The position numbers and the translations under genes are program-made. The notes beneath the pieces are model-generated. The model made no database searches. It was not told the origin of the DNA and saw nothing but the letters and a program-made list of their open reading frames with translations. Of a stretch of DNA of 64,000 bases, positions 16,736-26,276 are shown in pieces. Source of the DNA: JBCDHN01 sp965224535 (GTDB lineage Bacteria; Verrucomicrobiota; Verrucomicrobiia; Verrucomicrobiales; DEV007); NCBI GenBank assembly GCA_965224535.1, contig CBDCZR010000003.1, positions 248,001 through 312,000 on the forward strand. The letters run 5' to 3'. Numbering within the stretch: the stretch's first letter is position 1; every line of letters begins with the position of its first letter.

Positions 16736-18922
16736 TTAGCGGGCGGCCATGCGGCTTTGGCGCTTGCCGTAGACGATGAGGCCCAAGAGAATGACCACTA
16801 GCGGCATAACCGCGATGTTGAGAAGCTTGACTACGTTGACGAAGCTGTCTTTGCGCCGTTTGAGTTGCTTGCGCAGTTCTCGCACCTCGACGCTGGCCTT
16901 GTACTCTTCCGCACGCAGTTTTTCGATCATGCCCTCGTCGATATTGCTTTGGTCGATGACGATTTGGGCGCTGCCGTCACCGGCGTCCACGAATTTCATG
17001 GCCTCTTGCAGTTTTTTGCTCACTTCGTCGCGCTGTTTCTCCAATTCCTGGATGCGGTCGATCATTTGGGACTCCGCCGCGGCTTGCATGTCGTTGAGCC
17101 GGGTGAAGGGGCGGCGGGTGGAGTGGCGGCTGCGCAGGCTGGCGAGATTTAGCTCCTGGTTGGCCAGCGTTTCGATGAGATTCTGCAGCATGCCCAGGTT
17201 TTGGTTCCGCGGTTGGGCGTAACCGGGAATTGGGAGTTGTTGAACGGCAAATTGATCGAAAAACATGTCTACGTCAGCGATGAGGTAGACGACGCCTTCT
17301 TTGGTGGATTCTTTTAGCGCTTTGCCATTTTGCGCGGCGTCGTCGGCTTTCTCACCATCCTCGCCCTTCTCGCCTTCGTCGCCGTTTTCGCCCTCGTCGT
17401 CATTTTGAGCTTCGTCCACATTTTCAGCCCCAGGTTCGGTTGGTTTGTCGGCCTCGCCGGGTTTCTCAGTTTCGGCAGCTCCTTCGGCTTCGTCGGAGTT
17501 CTCGCTTTCCGCAGGCGCGGGGGCTTCGGTTTTGGTTTCTTCCGCGGGGGCATCCTCGGGCTCCGCTTTGTTTTCGTCGCCGCCGCCGGTCTCCATTTCG
17601 ATTTCGGCGTTGGGGTCTCCGTCAGGGAAAGCGCTCTTGAATTTGCCGCTCAATTTGGCCACTAGGTGGTATTTTTCCTTGGTAGGGCGAAAATTCCTCT
17701 CCAACTGCTCGAGGGCTTGAGGCTCGGCCTCGAAGGAGTTGACGAGTTGGGTCTTCTCCGAGGATTCAATGAGCCCGACCGGGGTGAGCCCGGCTTTTTG
17801 GGAGATTTTGAGCCCTCCGGGAAAGGGCATGTAGATATCGACCATCTCCGCGGTAATGGCGTCCTCCTTGTTCATCGCCTCCTGTCCCAGGGACAGCAAT
17901 GTCGGTAGGGAGCCGCCCTGGATTTCCGTGCGGAAGGCTGCATCGGCCAAAACCTGGCTGCTTTGGTACTCCACGCCCCAAGCTTCGAACAGCGTCGGCA
18001 GGTCGGACGATGGCAATGGCCCACCCGCGGCGGGAGGCATGCCGCCACCGAAGGGATTTTGCGGTTGGCGCGGAGTGAGGGCGCGGGCGGAATAAAAGAG
18101 CGGATCGACCACGGCAACCACGGAGCCACCCCCCAGCAGATACTGATCGATGGCGAACTCGCCGGTTTCGGTGATGTCGTAGGGATGAAGAACGACCAGC
18201 ACGTCGGCGTCCGCATCGATTTCCTTGGTGCTGGTGGGAACAGTTTCCACATCGTAGTCGGCCTCAAGCTGGCGGTAGAAAAACCACGCTGGCGCGGGGC
18301 CGGCCTGGAAATTGCCGCCCGCAAATCCGCCGCCCACGTTCATGGGCGTCATGACCTTGACTTTGGGCTTTTCATCGCGGTAAACACGGTTGATGGCGGT
18401 GGTAACGTCGTATTCCAGCAACTCTTCGCGATTTGGGTCGATGTAAGGGATGACCTCCTTTTGATCGAGACACTCGACTACCACGCCCATGTAAATTTGG
18501 CCCTCCTGACCGCGCAACGGCTGCAATCCAGCCATTTCGGCGGCGTCCTCGGCGTTGGTGTCCGGCTCAGGGTTGAGTTTTTCGAAGATGATGTTGCCGC
18601 GGCCCAGTTTTTTGTATTCCAGCAAGCGATCTTCTATGGTCCGGGAAATATTGCGCTCGTCCGGGCTCATCATGTCCCGGTCGTCGGTGACGAAGTAGCG
18701 GATTTTGACCGGTGCATCCAGGCTCTTCACCAGTTTCTTGGTGCCCGGAGAGAGGGTGTAGATGCTGTGCTGGGTCAAATCGAAGCGAATTGGCAAGAAG
18801 CCGAGCAACAGGTTCAAAACCAGCACGATGGCCAGGACGATGAAGATGCCGCTGAAGGACAGAACCTCGTCGCGTTTGGGATTTCCGAGAGCGGCTTGGA
18901 TATTCTTCCAAATTTCGTTCAT
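16736..18922 (-). CDS. GldG-like ABC-associated membrane protein
   Basis: 728 aa. An N-terminal transmembrane helix (FSGIFIVLAIVLVLNLLLGF) precedes the ABC_transp_aux region typical of GldG (LTQHSIYTLSPGTKKLVKSL, VKIRYFVTDDRDMMSPDER, DPNREELLEYDVTTAINRVY). A coiled coil follows near residues 620-690, and a C-terminal helix (LNIAVMPLVVILLGLIVYG). Residues ~440-546 are a long acidic, low-complexity insertion rich in Glu, Ala, Pro and Asp, which is unusual. GldG with GldA and GldF forms an ABC complex known from gliding Bacteroidetes; in Verrucomicrobia and Planctomycetes similar operons occur without known gliding. Substrate unknown. Confidence 0.85.
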   Translation of the reverse strand: MNEIWKNIQAALGNPKRDEVLSFSGIFIVLAIVLVLNLLLGFLPIRFDLTQHSIYTLSPGTKKLVKSLDAPVKIRYFVTDDRDMMSPDERNISRTIEDRLLEYKKLGRGNIIFEKLNPEPDTNAEDAAEMAGLQPLRGQEGQIYMGVVVECLDQKEVIPYIDPNREELLEYDVTTAINRVYRDEKPKVKVMTPMNVGGGFAGGNFQAGPAPAWFFYRQLEADYDVETVPTSTKEIDADADVLVVLHPYDITETGEFAIDQYLLGGGSVVAVVDPLFYSARALTPRQPQNPFGGGMPPAAGGPLPSSDLPTLFEAWGVEYQSSQVLADAAFRTEIQGGSLPTLLSLGQEAMNKEDAITAEMVDIYMPFPGGLKISQKAGLTPVGLIESSEKTQLVNSFEAEPQALEQLERNFRPTKEKYHLVAKLSGKFKSAFPDGDPNAEIEMETGGGDENKAEPEDAPAEETKTEAPAPAESENSDEAEGAAETEKPGEADKPTEPGAENVDEAQNDDEGENGDEGEKGEDGEKADDAAQNGKALKESTKEGVVYLIADVDMFFDQFAVQQLPIPGYAQPRNQNLGMLQNLIETLANQELNLASLRSRHSTRRPFTRLNDMQAAAESQMIDRIQELEKQRDEVSKKLQEAMKFVDAGDGSAQIVIDQSNIDEGMIEKLRAEEYKASVEVRELRKQLKRRKDSFVNVVKLLNIAVMPLVVILLGLIVYGKRQSRMAAR

Positions 18923-18941
18923 AATTGCGAAAAAGTTGGTG

Positions 18942-19766
18942 TTAGGCCCGCTGAAGCCGCAAAACGACCGCGGTGGTGAAGAGACAGAAGGCGATGATCG
19001 AGACGAAGTAGACCAGGTCGCTGCCCAGGACGATGCCCTTGTTCATCTCGCGGAAATGGTTCCAGAAACCCAGGTTGGTGAGGCCGCCGGCGACCAAATC
19101 GCCCAACGTGGGGAACCAACTGAAGATGGCCCCGCCAAATTCGGCCACGGGCGGGAAGCCGACGAACATCATCATCCCGCAAACCAGGACTGCGATGAGG
19201 AAGGCGATGACTTGGCTGCGGGTAAACGCGCTAACCGCGGAAGTGATTGCCAAACAACTGGTGGCCAGCAGGAAACTGGCCAGGTAACCGCTCCAAATCG
19301 GCCCCCAATCGGGATCGCCCAGGTATTCCATGGTCAGCGCGGCGGGGAACGTGCAAAGCAGCGCTACCCAGATGACGCAGACCGCGGCGAGGAACTTGCC
19401 CACGATGGCGTGCCAGGTTGCGATGGGCATGGTGGTGAGCAACTCGATGGTTCCCTGACGATGTTCTTCCGACCACAGACGCATCCCGATGGCCGGCGCG
19501 ACGAAGATGAAAATCCACGGGTGAAAGGTGAAAAACGAGTCGGTTAGCGAGGCGTCGCCGCGTTCGATAAACCCGCCCAGGGTGAAACTCAGCACCATTG
19601 CCAGGATTGAGAAGACGAAGACGCAAACGTAGGCGATGGGTGAGTAGAAAAAGCTCTGCAACTCCCGCACGAACGTGGTTTTGATCCCTCGCGGCACGAC
19701 GTGCCAGATGAGGTAGTAGCAGATGAGCGGGAAGCCAAAATAGAGGAGAAGAAACAACCATTTCAT
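18942..19766 (-). CDS. ABC-2 type permease (GldF-like)
   Basis: 274-aa inner-membrane permease with about six helices. It contains the N-terminal ABC-2 motif ELQSFFYSPIAYVCVFVFSI, found in NosY/GldF-type permeases, and EEHRQGTIELLTTMPIATW, the coupling region that contacts the ATPase. It is preceded 34 bases upstream by the ATPase gene and followed 19 bases later by gldG-like, so the three are surely co-transcribed. Confidence 0.88.
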   Translation of the reverse strand: MKWLFLLLYFGFPLICYYLIWHVVPRGIKTTFVRELQSFFYSPIAYVCVFVFSILAMVLSFTLGGFIERGDASLTDSFFTFHPWIFIFVAPAIGMRLWSEEHRQGTIELLTTMPIATWHAIVGKFLAAVCVIWVALLCTFPAALTMEYLGDPDWGPIWSGYLASFLLATSCLAITSAVSAFTRSQVIAFLIAVLVCGMMMFVGFPPVAEFGGAIFSWFPTLGDLVAGGLTNLGFWNHFREMNKGIVLGSDLVYFVSIIAFCLFTTAVVLRLQRA

Positions 19767-19800
19767 GGCAAAAAATCGGTTTGGTCAGATTTTGTTAGCG

Positions 19801-20748
19801 TTAGTCATCGTCTTTGGTTGTGAGACTCCGGAAAACCTCGTCCAACTGGCCTCGCTCGACCGTCAATTCGTCAACCGTGAGCGATTTTTCCACGCAGAGT
19901 TGAAACAGCGCCGGCGGCAGTTGCCCGTTGCTTTTGGCCCTGGGATGAACGCGGACGGCCAGCGAGTCGTCCTTGCTTTCCAGCACGTCCACCGAATCCG
20001 CTTCCTTAAGCCGCTGAATTCCGTCGCGCAGTCCGTCGGTCCCTTTGCCTCGCGCGCGCAACACCACGGCGCCGGCGTTGGCGGAGCGGCCTTTCAGCTC
20101 GCTGGGAGTGCCGTTGGCGATGATTTTGCCGCGGTCGATGATAATGGCGCGGGTGCAAGCGGCTTCCACCTCTTCCAAAATGTGGGTGGAGAAGATGATG
20201 GCCTTGTCTTCGCCCAAACGCTTGAGCAAGGCGCGGACTTCGTGTTTTTGGTTGGGATCCAGGCCGTCGGTCGGCTCGTCCAGCACCAGAATGGGCGGAT
20301 CGTGGATGAGCGATTGCGCCAGGCAAGTGCGATGGCGGTAGCCTTTGGACAGGGTGTCGATGCTTTGGTGCAGAACCGGTTGCAGGAAGCAAAGATCGAC
20401 CACGTGATCGATGGCTTTGGACTGCTCGTTGCCTTCCATCCCGCGAATTTCGGCGGAGTAGGCCAAAAAATCGCGCACGGACATGTCGTTGTAGAGCGGG
20501 GCAGCTTCGGGCAGGTAGCCGATCTGCGATTTCGCGCCAATTTCGTCGTCGAGCAGGTTAGCGCCGGCGATTTTGATGTCGCCGTCAGTGGGTGGGATGA
20601 ATCCGGTCACCATGCGCATGGTGGTCGATTTTCCGGCGCCGTTAGGCCCCAGAAAACCCAGCACTTCTCCTTTGCGCACTTCGAACGAGACGTTATCAAC
20701 GGCGACTTTTGAGCCGAACCGCTTGGTAAGGTTTTTGACTTCAATCAT
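19801..20748 (-). CDS. ABC transporter ATPase (GldA-like)
   Basis: 315-aa ATPase. Walker A is GPNGAGKSTTMR (residues ~36-47), the signature is SKGYRHRTCLAQS, Walker B is ILVLDEPTDGLDP, followed by an H-loop in IFSTHILEE. The C-terminal 80 residues form the extra domain found in GldA/CcmA-type ATPases. It is the first gene of the four-gene operon and diverges from exonuclease III across a 166-base spacer. Confidence 0.9.
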   Translation of the reverse strand: MIEVKNLTKRFGSKVAVDNVSFEVRKGEVLGFLGPNGAGKSTTMRMVTGFIPPTDGDIKIAGANLLDDEIGAKSQIGYLPEAAPLYNDMSVRDFLAYSAEIRGMEGNEQSKAIDHVVDLCFLQPVLHQSIDTLSKGYRHRTCLAQSLIHDPPILVLDEPTDGLDPNQKHEVRALLKRLGEDKAIIFSTHILEEVEAACTRAIIIDRGKIIANGTPSELKGRSANAGAVVLRARGKGTDGLRDGIQRLKEADSVDVLESKDDSLAVRVHPRAKSNGQLPPALFQLCVEKSLTVDELTVERGQLDEVFRSLTTKDDD

Positions 20749-20822
20749 TCTAGCAAAACGCAGGTTTCACGGTGGGGTGAAAGGGGAATTTGCCAAAACT
20801 CAGGATTTATCAAGCAGGTTGA

Positions 20823-20838
20823 GGATCAATATTGATCC
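20823..20838. promoter_or_regulatory. 16-bp perfect palindrome in divergent promoter region
   Basis: GGATCAATATTGATCC is a perfect inverted repeat in the spacer between the ABC operon and the exonuclease III gene, consistent with an operator for a dimeric regulator of either gene. The regulator is unknown. Confidence 0.45.
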
Positions 20839-20864
20839 CTGCCACGATTTCAAGCAAAAAAATC

Positions 20865-20910
20865 CCCTCTGCTGGCACTTGCGTTAAACGCAAGTCCAGC
20901 GGACAGAGGG
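20865..20910 (+). promoter_or_regulatory. long hairpin burying the ribosome-binding site of exonuclease III
   Basis: Three stacked stems: CCCTCTG with CAGAGGG, CTGG with CCAG, and ACTTGCGT with ACGCAAGT closing a TAA loop. They form one ~19-bp imperfect hairpin that ends 4 bases before the ATG at 20915. The 3' arm contains the only Shine-Dalgarno-like stretch (agaggga), so the folded RNA would hide it. This suggests translational control. Confidence 0.6.
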
Positions 20911-20914
20911 ACCC

Positions 20915-21676
20915 ATGCGCTTGGTTTCCTGGAACGTCAACGGTATTCGCTCAGCGATGGACAAAGGGTTTCGCGATTTCGTGGAATCCAGCCGTCCGGA
21001 AGTGCTGTGCCTGCAAGAGACCAAGGCCCGGCCGGAGCAGGTGGACCTGGATTGGGCCGATGATCTTGGCTACCACCGCATTTGGAACAGCGCGGAGAAA
21101 AAAGGCTACAGCGGGACGTCAATTTGGACGCTGAGCGAGGTTGCCAAGCATTCGTTGGGGATGAAAATCGAGGAGCACGACCAGGAAGGGCGGGTGATTT
21201 GCGCGGATTTTGGCGATTTTCAACTGCTCACGGTTTACACGCCCAATTCTCAGCGCGGCCTGACGCGGCTGGAGTATCGCCAACGCTGGGACGAGGATTT
21301 TCGCGCTTACCTGAAAAAGCTAAACAAACGCAAGCCGGTGATTTTTTGCGGCGATCTGAATTGCGCGCACACCGAAATCGACCTGGCCAACCCAAAATCC
21401 AACAAAAAAAACGCCGGATTCACGGTCGAGGAGCGCGAGGGCTTGAGCAAAACCCTGGCCAGCGGCTTCATCGACTCATTTCGCGAATTGCACCCGGATG
21501 AGCCCGGCCATTACTCCTGGTGGACCTTTCGCAGCAACGCGCGCGAGCGAAACATCGGGTGGCGCATCGACTATTTTTGCGTGGCGGAGAAATTTTGGGA
21601 CCAAGTGAGTGGCGCGGCGATTTTGAGCGACGTTTTCGGCTCCGACCATTGCCCGGTGGAGTTGACGTTGCGATAA
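20915..21676 (+). CDS. xth: exodeoxyribonuclease III (AP endonuclease)
   Basis: Mg-dependent AP endonuclease/3'-5' exonuclease of base excision repair, 253 aa, the normal length. Family motifs run in order: RLVSWNVNGIRSAMDKGF, CLQETKARPEQ (metal-binding Glu), VYTPNSQRGL, the catalytic GDLNCAHTEIDLANPK, and the C-terminal SDHCPVELTL with the catalytic His. It is a stand-alone gene divergent from the ABC operon. The leader carries a hairpin covering the ribosome-binding site. Confidence 0.95.
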   Translation: MRLVSWNVNGIRSAMDKGFRDFVESSRPEVLCLQETKARPEQVDLDWADDLGYHRIWNSAEKKGYSGTSIWTLSEVAKHSLGMKIEEHDQEGRVICADFGDFQLLTVYTPNSQRGLTRLEYRQRWDEDFRAYLKKLNKRKPVIFCGDLNCAHTEIDLANPKSNKKNAGFTVEEREGLSKTLASGFIDSFRELHPDEPGHYSWWTFRSNARERNIGWRIDYFCVAEKFWDQVSGAAILSDVFGSDHCPVELTLR

Positions 21677-21919
21677 AATTCGCCCGGCGAGCACCTTGCG
21701 ACCGGAATCTTGCAGGTTTCGTCCACGCCGGCACCCGCGCCCTGCCGTTGAGCGAACCGTGGATGATTTTCATGAGGATGGTCAACGGTGATGGCGACGA
21801 TTCGCTATGAAATTCCGTAACGGATCTACGAATCCCCGCAACCCGAAAAAATGTGCCGGGTCGAAGTTGGGCGGATGAGGTTGTCCTACGGCCGAATCCA
21901 CGCAACTTGTGCTTCGACG

Positions 21920-24064
21920 ATGCACACGAAAACTCCCGCCGAAGTGCGAGCAGCCAATCCATGGGTGTGGCGCGGCATGGCCGTGCTAACCTGGATGCTC
22001 ATCACAGAATCCTGGGCGGCGAACGATTCCCAGGGCGTGGCTTTTTTCGAAAATCGCATCCGGCCCGTCCTGGCCGAGCATTGTCTGCGTTGCCACGGTG
22101 AGGAGCCCGCGAAGCTTAAGGGCGGGCTGTTTCTCACCTCACGCCCCGGGATTTTGCGCGGTGGCGATAGCGGTCCTGCGTTGACGCCCGGTAAGCCGGC
22201 TGAAAGCCTGATTTTGTCTGCGTTGCGCTGGCAAGGCGAGCTGGAAATGCCGCCGAAAGAAAAGCTGCCCGATTCGGTCGTGGCGGACTTCGAGCGTTGG
22301 ATCGCGATGGGCGCGCCGGATCCGCGTTTGGAAGAAAAAGTCGCCGCCGGCGCGGGAGTTGACCTCTCCACCGGGCGCAAGCATTGGGCGTTTCAGCCGT
22401 TGCGCGAGTTTGCTCCCGAGGAGTCGATCGACAGCTTGTTGGGCGAAAAATTACGTTCGGCGGGAATTCGGCAGAACCCGGAGGCGAGCGGGCGGACGCT
22501 GATTCGGCGCGTTTTTCTGGATTTGTTAGGGTTACCGCCAAATCGTGACGAGCTTAGCCGTTATGACGCCACGCCCTTCGCGCAAATGGTCGATGAGTTG
22601 CTGGAGTCTCGTCATTTTGGCGAGCGGTGGGCGCGTCACTGGCTGGACGTCGCGCGATTTGCCGAGAGCAATGGCTACGAGTTGGATGGCGGCCGGCGTG
22701 GGGCGTTTCAATATCGCGACTGGGTCATCCGCGCCTTCAATGCGGACCTGCCCTACGATCGGTTCGTGCGCTGGCAAATCGCCGGGGATCAGCTTGCGCC
22801 GAACCTGACCGATGCCCTGATTGCGACCGGATTCATCGTCGCAGGGCCGTTCAGTTTTCCCAAGCCAAAGGCGGAAATCACCCAGGGCCGCTACGATGAG
22901 CTCGACGACATGGTTAGCACGCTGGGAAGCGCGTTTTTGGCGCAAACCGTCGGCTGCGCGCGTTGCCACGATCACAAGTTCGAGCCGATTCCGCAGGAGG
23001 ACTACTATGCGCTGGCGGCAGCGTTCGCGCCAACCGACCGGAAACGCGCAACCCTGACGCCGGGGGAAAACGGTGCCTTGGAAATCCAGCTTTTTAGCGA
23101 AAAATCCGGCAACAAGGAGCCCTTGCCGAACGCGCCCGCGATGGCTGCCTACGTGGCCCGTGATTTCCGAAGCGAGCCCGTGCACTTCCTGGTGCGCGGC
23201 GATCCCAAGCACGCCAAATTCGCTGCAACGCCAGGTTTTCTCCAGGTTTTGCCCAACCCGGAAGCTGAGGACCATGGCGTGAAAGTGCATCCCCGCGTGG
23301 CGTTGGCAAATTGGCTTACCAACGTGGAAAACGGCGCCGGAGCGCTTGTCGCGCAGGTCATCGTCAACCGGCTCTGGCACCATCACTTCGGTCGCGGATT
23401 GGTGGCGACGCCCAACGATTTCGGCTTCCGGGGCGCGCAACCGACCCATCCGCGGTTGCTCGATTTTCTCGCCACCCGTCTCATCGAAAACGGCTGGCGG
23501 CTCAAACCTGTCCACCGGCTCATCCTTACCAGCGCAGCCTGGCGACAGAGCTCAGCCGCGGACGGGCGGCGGACGGCTCTGGACCCTGACAATCGCCTCA
23601 TTTGGCGGCAAAACGTGCGCAGACTCGAAGCCGAGCCGCTGCGCGATTCCCTTCTCGCAGTGGCGGGCATGTTAGACCGCTCGGCGTTCGGCAAGGGCGC
23701 GTTGAGCGCATCCATGAAGCGGCGCGCGATCTATTTCGAAACCAAACGCACGCGATTGACGCCGTTTTTGCAAATGTTCGACGCGCCGGACGCCCTAACC
23801 AGCATCGGTAAGCGGAACTCTGCGACAGCCGTCCCGCAAGCGTTGCTTTTGCTAAACGATCCAATGGTGCGCGCATGTGCCGCCGCGTTCGCCAGCCGGG
23901 TTCGCGCTGCCGCGGATCCGTTGGCCTCGGCCTACGAATTGGCACTCGGCAGATTGCCGAGCGAAATCGAACGCATGGATGGCGAGGATTTCATTGCGGC
24001 GGCGTCACTTGAAGAGTTTTGTCAGGCTTTGCTCATCTCCAACGAGTTTTTTTATGTCCGGTAG
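21920..24064 (+). CDS. DUF1549/DUF1553 protein with cytochrome-c-like domain
   Basis: Planctomycete-type multidomain protein, 714 aa. It has an N-terminal signal or anchor region, then a PSCyt1 cytochrome-like segment with CxxCH (HCLRCHG, residues ~57-63), DUF1549 in the middle (LIRRVFLDLLGLPPNRDEL, HWLDVARFAESNGYE), a second CxxCH (GCARCHDHKFEPI), and DUF1553 at the C-terminus (VNRLWHHHFGRGLVATPNDF, HPRLLDFLATRLI). Function is unproven; such genes are nearly always followed by DUF1501, as here with an 11-base overlap. I chose ATG 21920 over an upstream in-frame ATG because the earlier residues have no family similarity. Confidence 0.88.
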   Translation: MHTKTPAEVRAANPWVWRGMAVLTWMLITESWAANDSQGVAFFENRIRPVLAEHCLRCHGEEPAKLKGGLFLTSRPGILRGGDSGPALTPGKPAESLILSALRWQGELEMPPKEKLPDSVVADFERWIAMGAPDPRLEEKVAAGAGVDLSTGRKHWAFQPLREFAPEESIDSLLGEKLRSAGIRQNPEASGRTLIRRVFLDLLGLPPNRDELSRYDATPFAQMVDELLESRHFGERWARHWLDVARFAESNGYELDGGRRGAFQYRDWVIRAFNADLPYDRFVRWQIAGDQLAPNLTDALIATGFIVAGPFSFPKPKAEITQGRYDELDDMVSTLGSAFLAQTVGCARCHDHKFEPIPQEDYYALAAAFAPTDRKRATLTPGENGALEIQLFSEKSGNKEPLPNAPAMAAYVARDFRSEPVHFLVRGDPKHAKFAATPGFLQVLPNPEAEDHGVKVHPRVALANWLTNVENGAGALVAQVIVNRLWHHHFGRGLVATPNDFGFRGAQPTHPRLLDFLATRLIENGWRLKPVHRLILTSAAWRQSSAADGRRTALDPDNRLIWRQNVRRLEAEPLRDSLLAVAGMLDRSAFGKGALSASMKRRAIYFETKRTRLTPFLQMFDAPDALTSIGKRNSATAVPQALLLLNDPMVRACAAAFASRVRAAADPLASAYELALGRLPSEIERMDGEDFIAAASLEEFCQALLISNEFFYVR

Positions 24065-25469
24065 GCCAAGCGCGGAAATCATCGGCAATCGCCGCCATTT
24101 CCTGCGCCGCGCGGGTTGCGGGTTGGGTTCGCTGGCGATGGCAGACTTACTGGCGGAAGCCAATCCGCTCGCCACGCGTCCGCCGCATTTTCCGGCGCGG
24201 GCCAGGCACGTCATCTGGCTGTTCATGGGCGGGGGACCCAGCCAGGTGGACACCTTCGACCCCAAACCCGAGCTAACCAAACGGCATGGACAAAAACTGG
24301 AGGGCTACGACCCCACAACGGGATTTTTCGACTCTCGAGCCGGGGCCTTGTTGAAATCGCCCTTCGCCTTTGCGCAGCACGGAGAGTGTGGCGCGTGGGT
24401 CTCCGAGTTGTTCCCTAACATTGCCACCCATGTGGATAAACTCGCCTTCGTCCGCAGTTGCTTCACCGAGTCCAACAACCACGCGCCGGCCATTTTTCAG
24501 CTCAACTCTGGCATCCCGCGCGCAGGTTTCCCGGCCATGGGATCCTGGGTAACTTACGGGCTGGGATCGCCAAACGCGGATTTGCCGGGTTTCGTCGTCA
24601 TGACCGATCCCACGCGGCTGCGTCCGCCAAAAGGTGGATCGCCGGCCTGGAGTGCTGGTTATTTGCCCGGAGCCCATGCCGCCACGGCGATCAACCCTAA
24701 CGGAGCCCCCATCAATCATCTGTCGCCGGCCGGTCGCACACTGGATCAGCAACGCCGGCAGCTCGATTTTCTCCAGCGGCAGAACCGGCGCCTGCAAGAG
24801 CGATTCGACCTGGAAGCCGAACTGGCCGCACGCATTGAAAGCTTCGAGCTGGCCTACCGAATGCAGCTCTCCGCGCCGGAAGCCTTCGACATCTCCGGCG
24901 AGTCTGCGGCGACCCGGCAGCTCTACGGGCTGGACCGTCCGCATTGCGCGAAATTCGCCCGGCAGTGCTTGCTGGCGCGCCGCTTGGTGGAGCGCGGCGT
25001 GCGTTTCATCCAGATTTACTCCGGCGGCAACACCAACCCAACAAGCTGGGACGCACACAACAAGTTGGTGGAAAATCACACCACCTTTGCCGGCGAAACG
25101 GACCAACCAATCGGCGCTTTGCTTGCGGATCTGGATAAACGCGGCTTGCTCCAGGAGACGCTGGTGATTTGGGGCGGAGAATTTGGCCGAACCCCGGTTA
25201 GCGAGGGCAAGGACGGCCGCGATCACAATCCGTTCGCCTTCACCACATGGCTGGCCGGTGGCGGAATTCGCGGCGGGACGATTTACGGCGAGACCGACGA
25301 ATTCGGCTGGAAAGCGGTGAAAGACCGGGTTTCGGTCCACGATTTGCACGCCACGGTTTTGCACCTGTTAGGGCTGAATCATGAGGCGCTGACCTACCGT
25401 TTTAACGGCCGCGATTACCGCCTAACCGACGTGTATGGCAACGTGATGCGCGAGATTTTGGCTGGGTGA
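24054..25469 (+). CDS. DUF1501 protein (sulfatase-fold, Tat-exported)
   Basis: 471 aa. The N-terminus has a twin-arginine-like motif (NRRHFLRRAGCGLGSLAM), so Tat export is likely. The alkaline-phosphatase/sulfatase-like fold of DUF1501 is shown by HVIWLFMGGGPSQVDTFDPK, LARRLVERGVRFIQIYSGG, VIWGGEFGRTPVSEGKDGRDHNP (given in part) and the end VHDLHATVLHLLGLNHE. It overlaps the DUF1553 gene by 11 bases, implying translational coupling. A second such pair is at 61.4-64 kb. Confidence 0.9.
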   Translation: MSGRPSAEIIGNRRHFLRRAGCGLGSLAMADLLAEANPLATRPPHFPARARHVIWLFMGGGPSQVDTFDPKPELTKRHGQKLEGYDPTTGFFDSRAGALLKSPFAFAQHGECGAWVSELFPNIATHVDKLAFVRSCFTESNNHAPAIFQLNSGIPRAGFPAMGSWVTYGLGSPNADLPGFVVMTDPTRLRPPKGGSPAWSAGYLPGAHAATAINPNGAPINHLSPAGRTLDQQRRQLDFLQRQNRRLQERFDLEAELAARIESFELAYRMQLSAPEAFDISGESAATRQLYGLDRPHCAKFARQCLLARRLVERGVRFIQIYSGGNTNPTSWDAHNKLVENHTTFAGETDQPIGALLADLDKRGLLQETLVIWGGEFGRTPVSEGKDGRDHNPFAFTTWLAGGGIRGGTIYGETDEFGWKAVKDRVSVHDLHATVLHLLGLNHEALTYRFNGRDYRLTDVYGNVMREILAG

Positions 25470-25574
25470 TTCGCCAAGGTAGAGGGCTGGCTTGCATCGG
25501 ATGAGGCACCGGGGTTCAAGAAACCGCTCAGGTTTACCGATGCGGCCCGCACCATCCCGGCTAACATCTCCGCG

Positions 25575-26198
25575 GTGAACCCAACTCCGCAAGCACTTGC
25601 CGATCTCGCGGCCAGAGATCCCGCCCTGGGCCGGGCGATGGCCGGCGTCCCCCCTTTTCCCGGCTTCCCAATCGGAGTAAACGCACGAGGCAGCCATTTC
25701 GGCGCCATCGCTCGATCGATCGTCTACCAACAGCTCGCGTCTGGAGCGGCGAGCAGCATCTTCCGGCGCACCTGTCGGCTTACACCGGGACGGGCCTTCC
25801 CCAGGGTGGAAGAAGTCCTGAGCACGCCGGAGGAGGAGTTTCGGGCGGCCGGGTTGTCCGCGGCAAAGACCCGCGCCATCGTGGATTTGGCGGCCAAGTG
25901 CGCCGATGGAACGGTGAATTTGCGAACCGTGTCACGAATGTCTGACGACGAGGTAACGCAGATGCTCACCCAGGTTTGGGGAGTCGGTGAGTGGACCGCG
26001 CAGATGTTTCTCCTCTTCCGCCTGGGACGGCTTGATGTCATGCCGTGCGGGGATCTGGCAGTCCGCGTGGGATTAATGCGCCTGGACGGCAGGAGCCAAC
26101 GGCCCAACGCGGATGAGGTTTTGGCCCGCGCCGAACCTTGGAGGCCGCTTCGCTCCGTGGCTACCTGGGTCCTCTACCGGTTGTGCGATGCCGACTAA
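25575..26198 (+). CDS. DNA-3-methyladenine glycosylase II (AlkA-like, HhH-GPD)
   Basis: 207-aa base-excision repair glycosylase. The helix-hairpin-helix is LTQVWGVGEWTAQMFLLFRL, followed by the catalytic Asp in DVMPCGDLAVRVG. Near the N-terminus, HFGAIARSIVYQQLASGAAS matches the conserved helix of this family. No iron-sulfur cluster cysteines. It is shorter than E. coli AlkA, which has an extra N-terminal domain. GTG start at 25575. Confidence 0.88.
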   Translation: MNPTPQALADLAARDPALGRAMAGVPPFPGFPIGVNARGSHFGAIARSIVYQQLASGAASSIFRRTCRLTPGRAFPRVEEVLSTPEEEFRAAGLSAAKTRAIVDLAAKCADGTVNLRTVSRMSDDEVTQMLTQVWGVGEWTAQMFLLFRLGRLDVMPCGDLAVRVGLMRLDGRSQRPNADEVLARAEPWRPLRSVATWVLYRLCDAD

Positions 26199-26276
26199 AT
26201 TTGGCCGGCGTAGCGGGGCCAAATCAAAAACCCCTCGCCTCCTTGCGGCCTTGGTTTCCTCCCGCCACATTGCCGG

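Noticed and set aside
17963..18979. 338-codon plus-strand open frame
   Set aside because: Antisense to the well-supported GldG-like gene; no domain pattern, explained by high GC and third-position bias.
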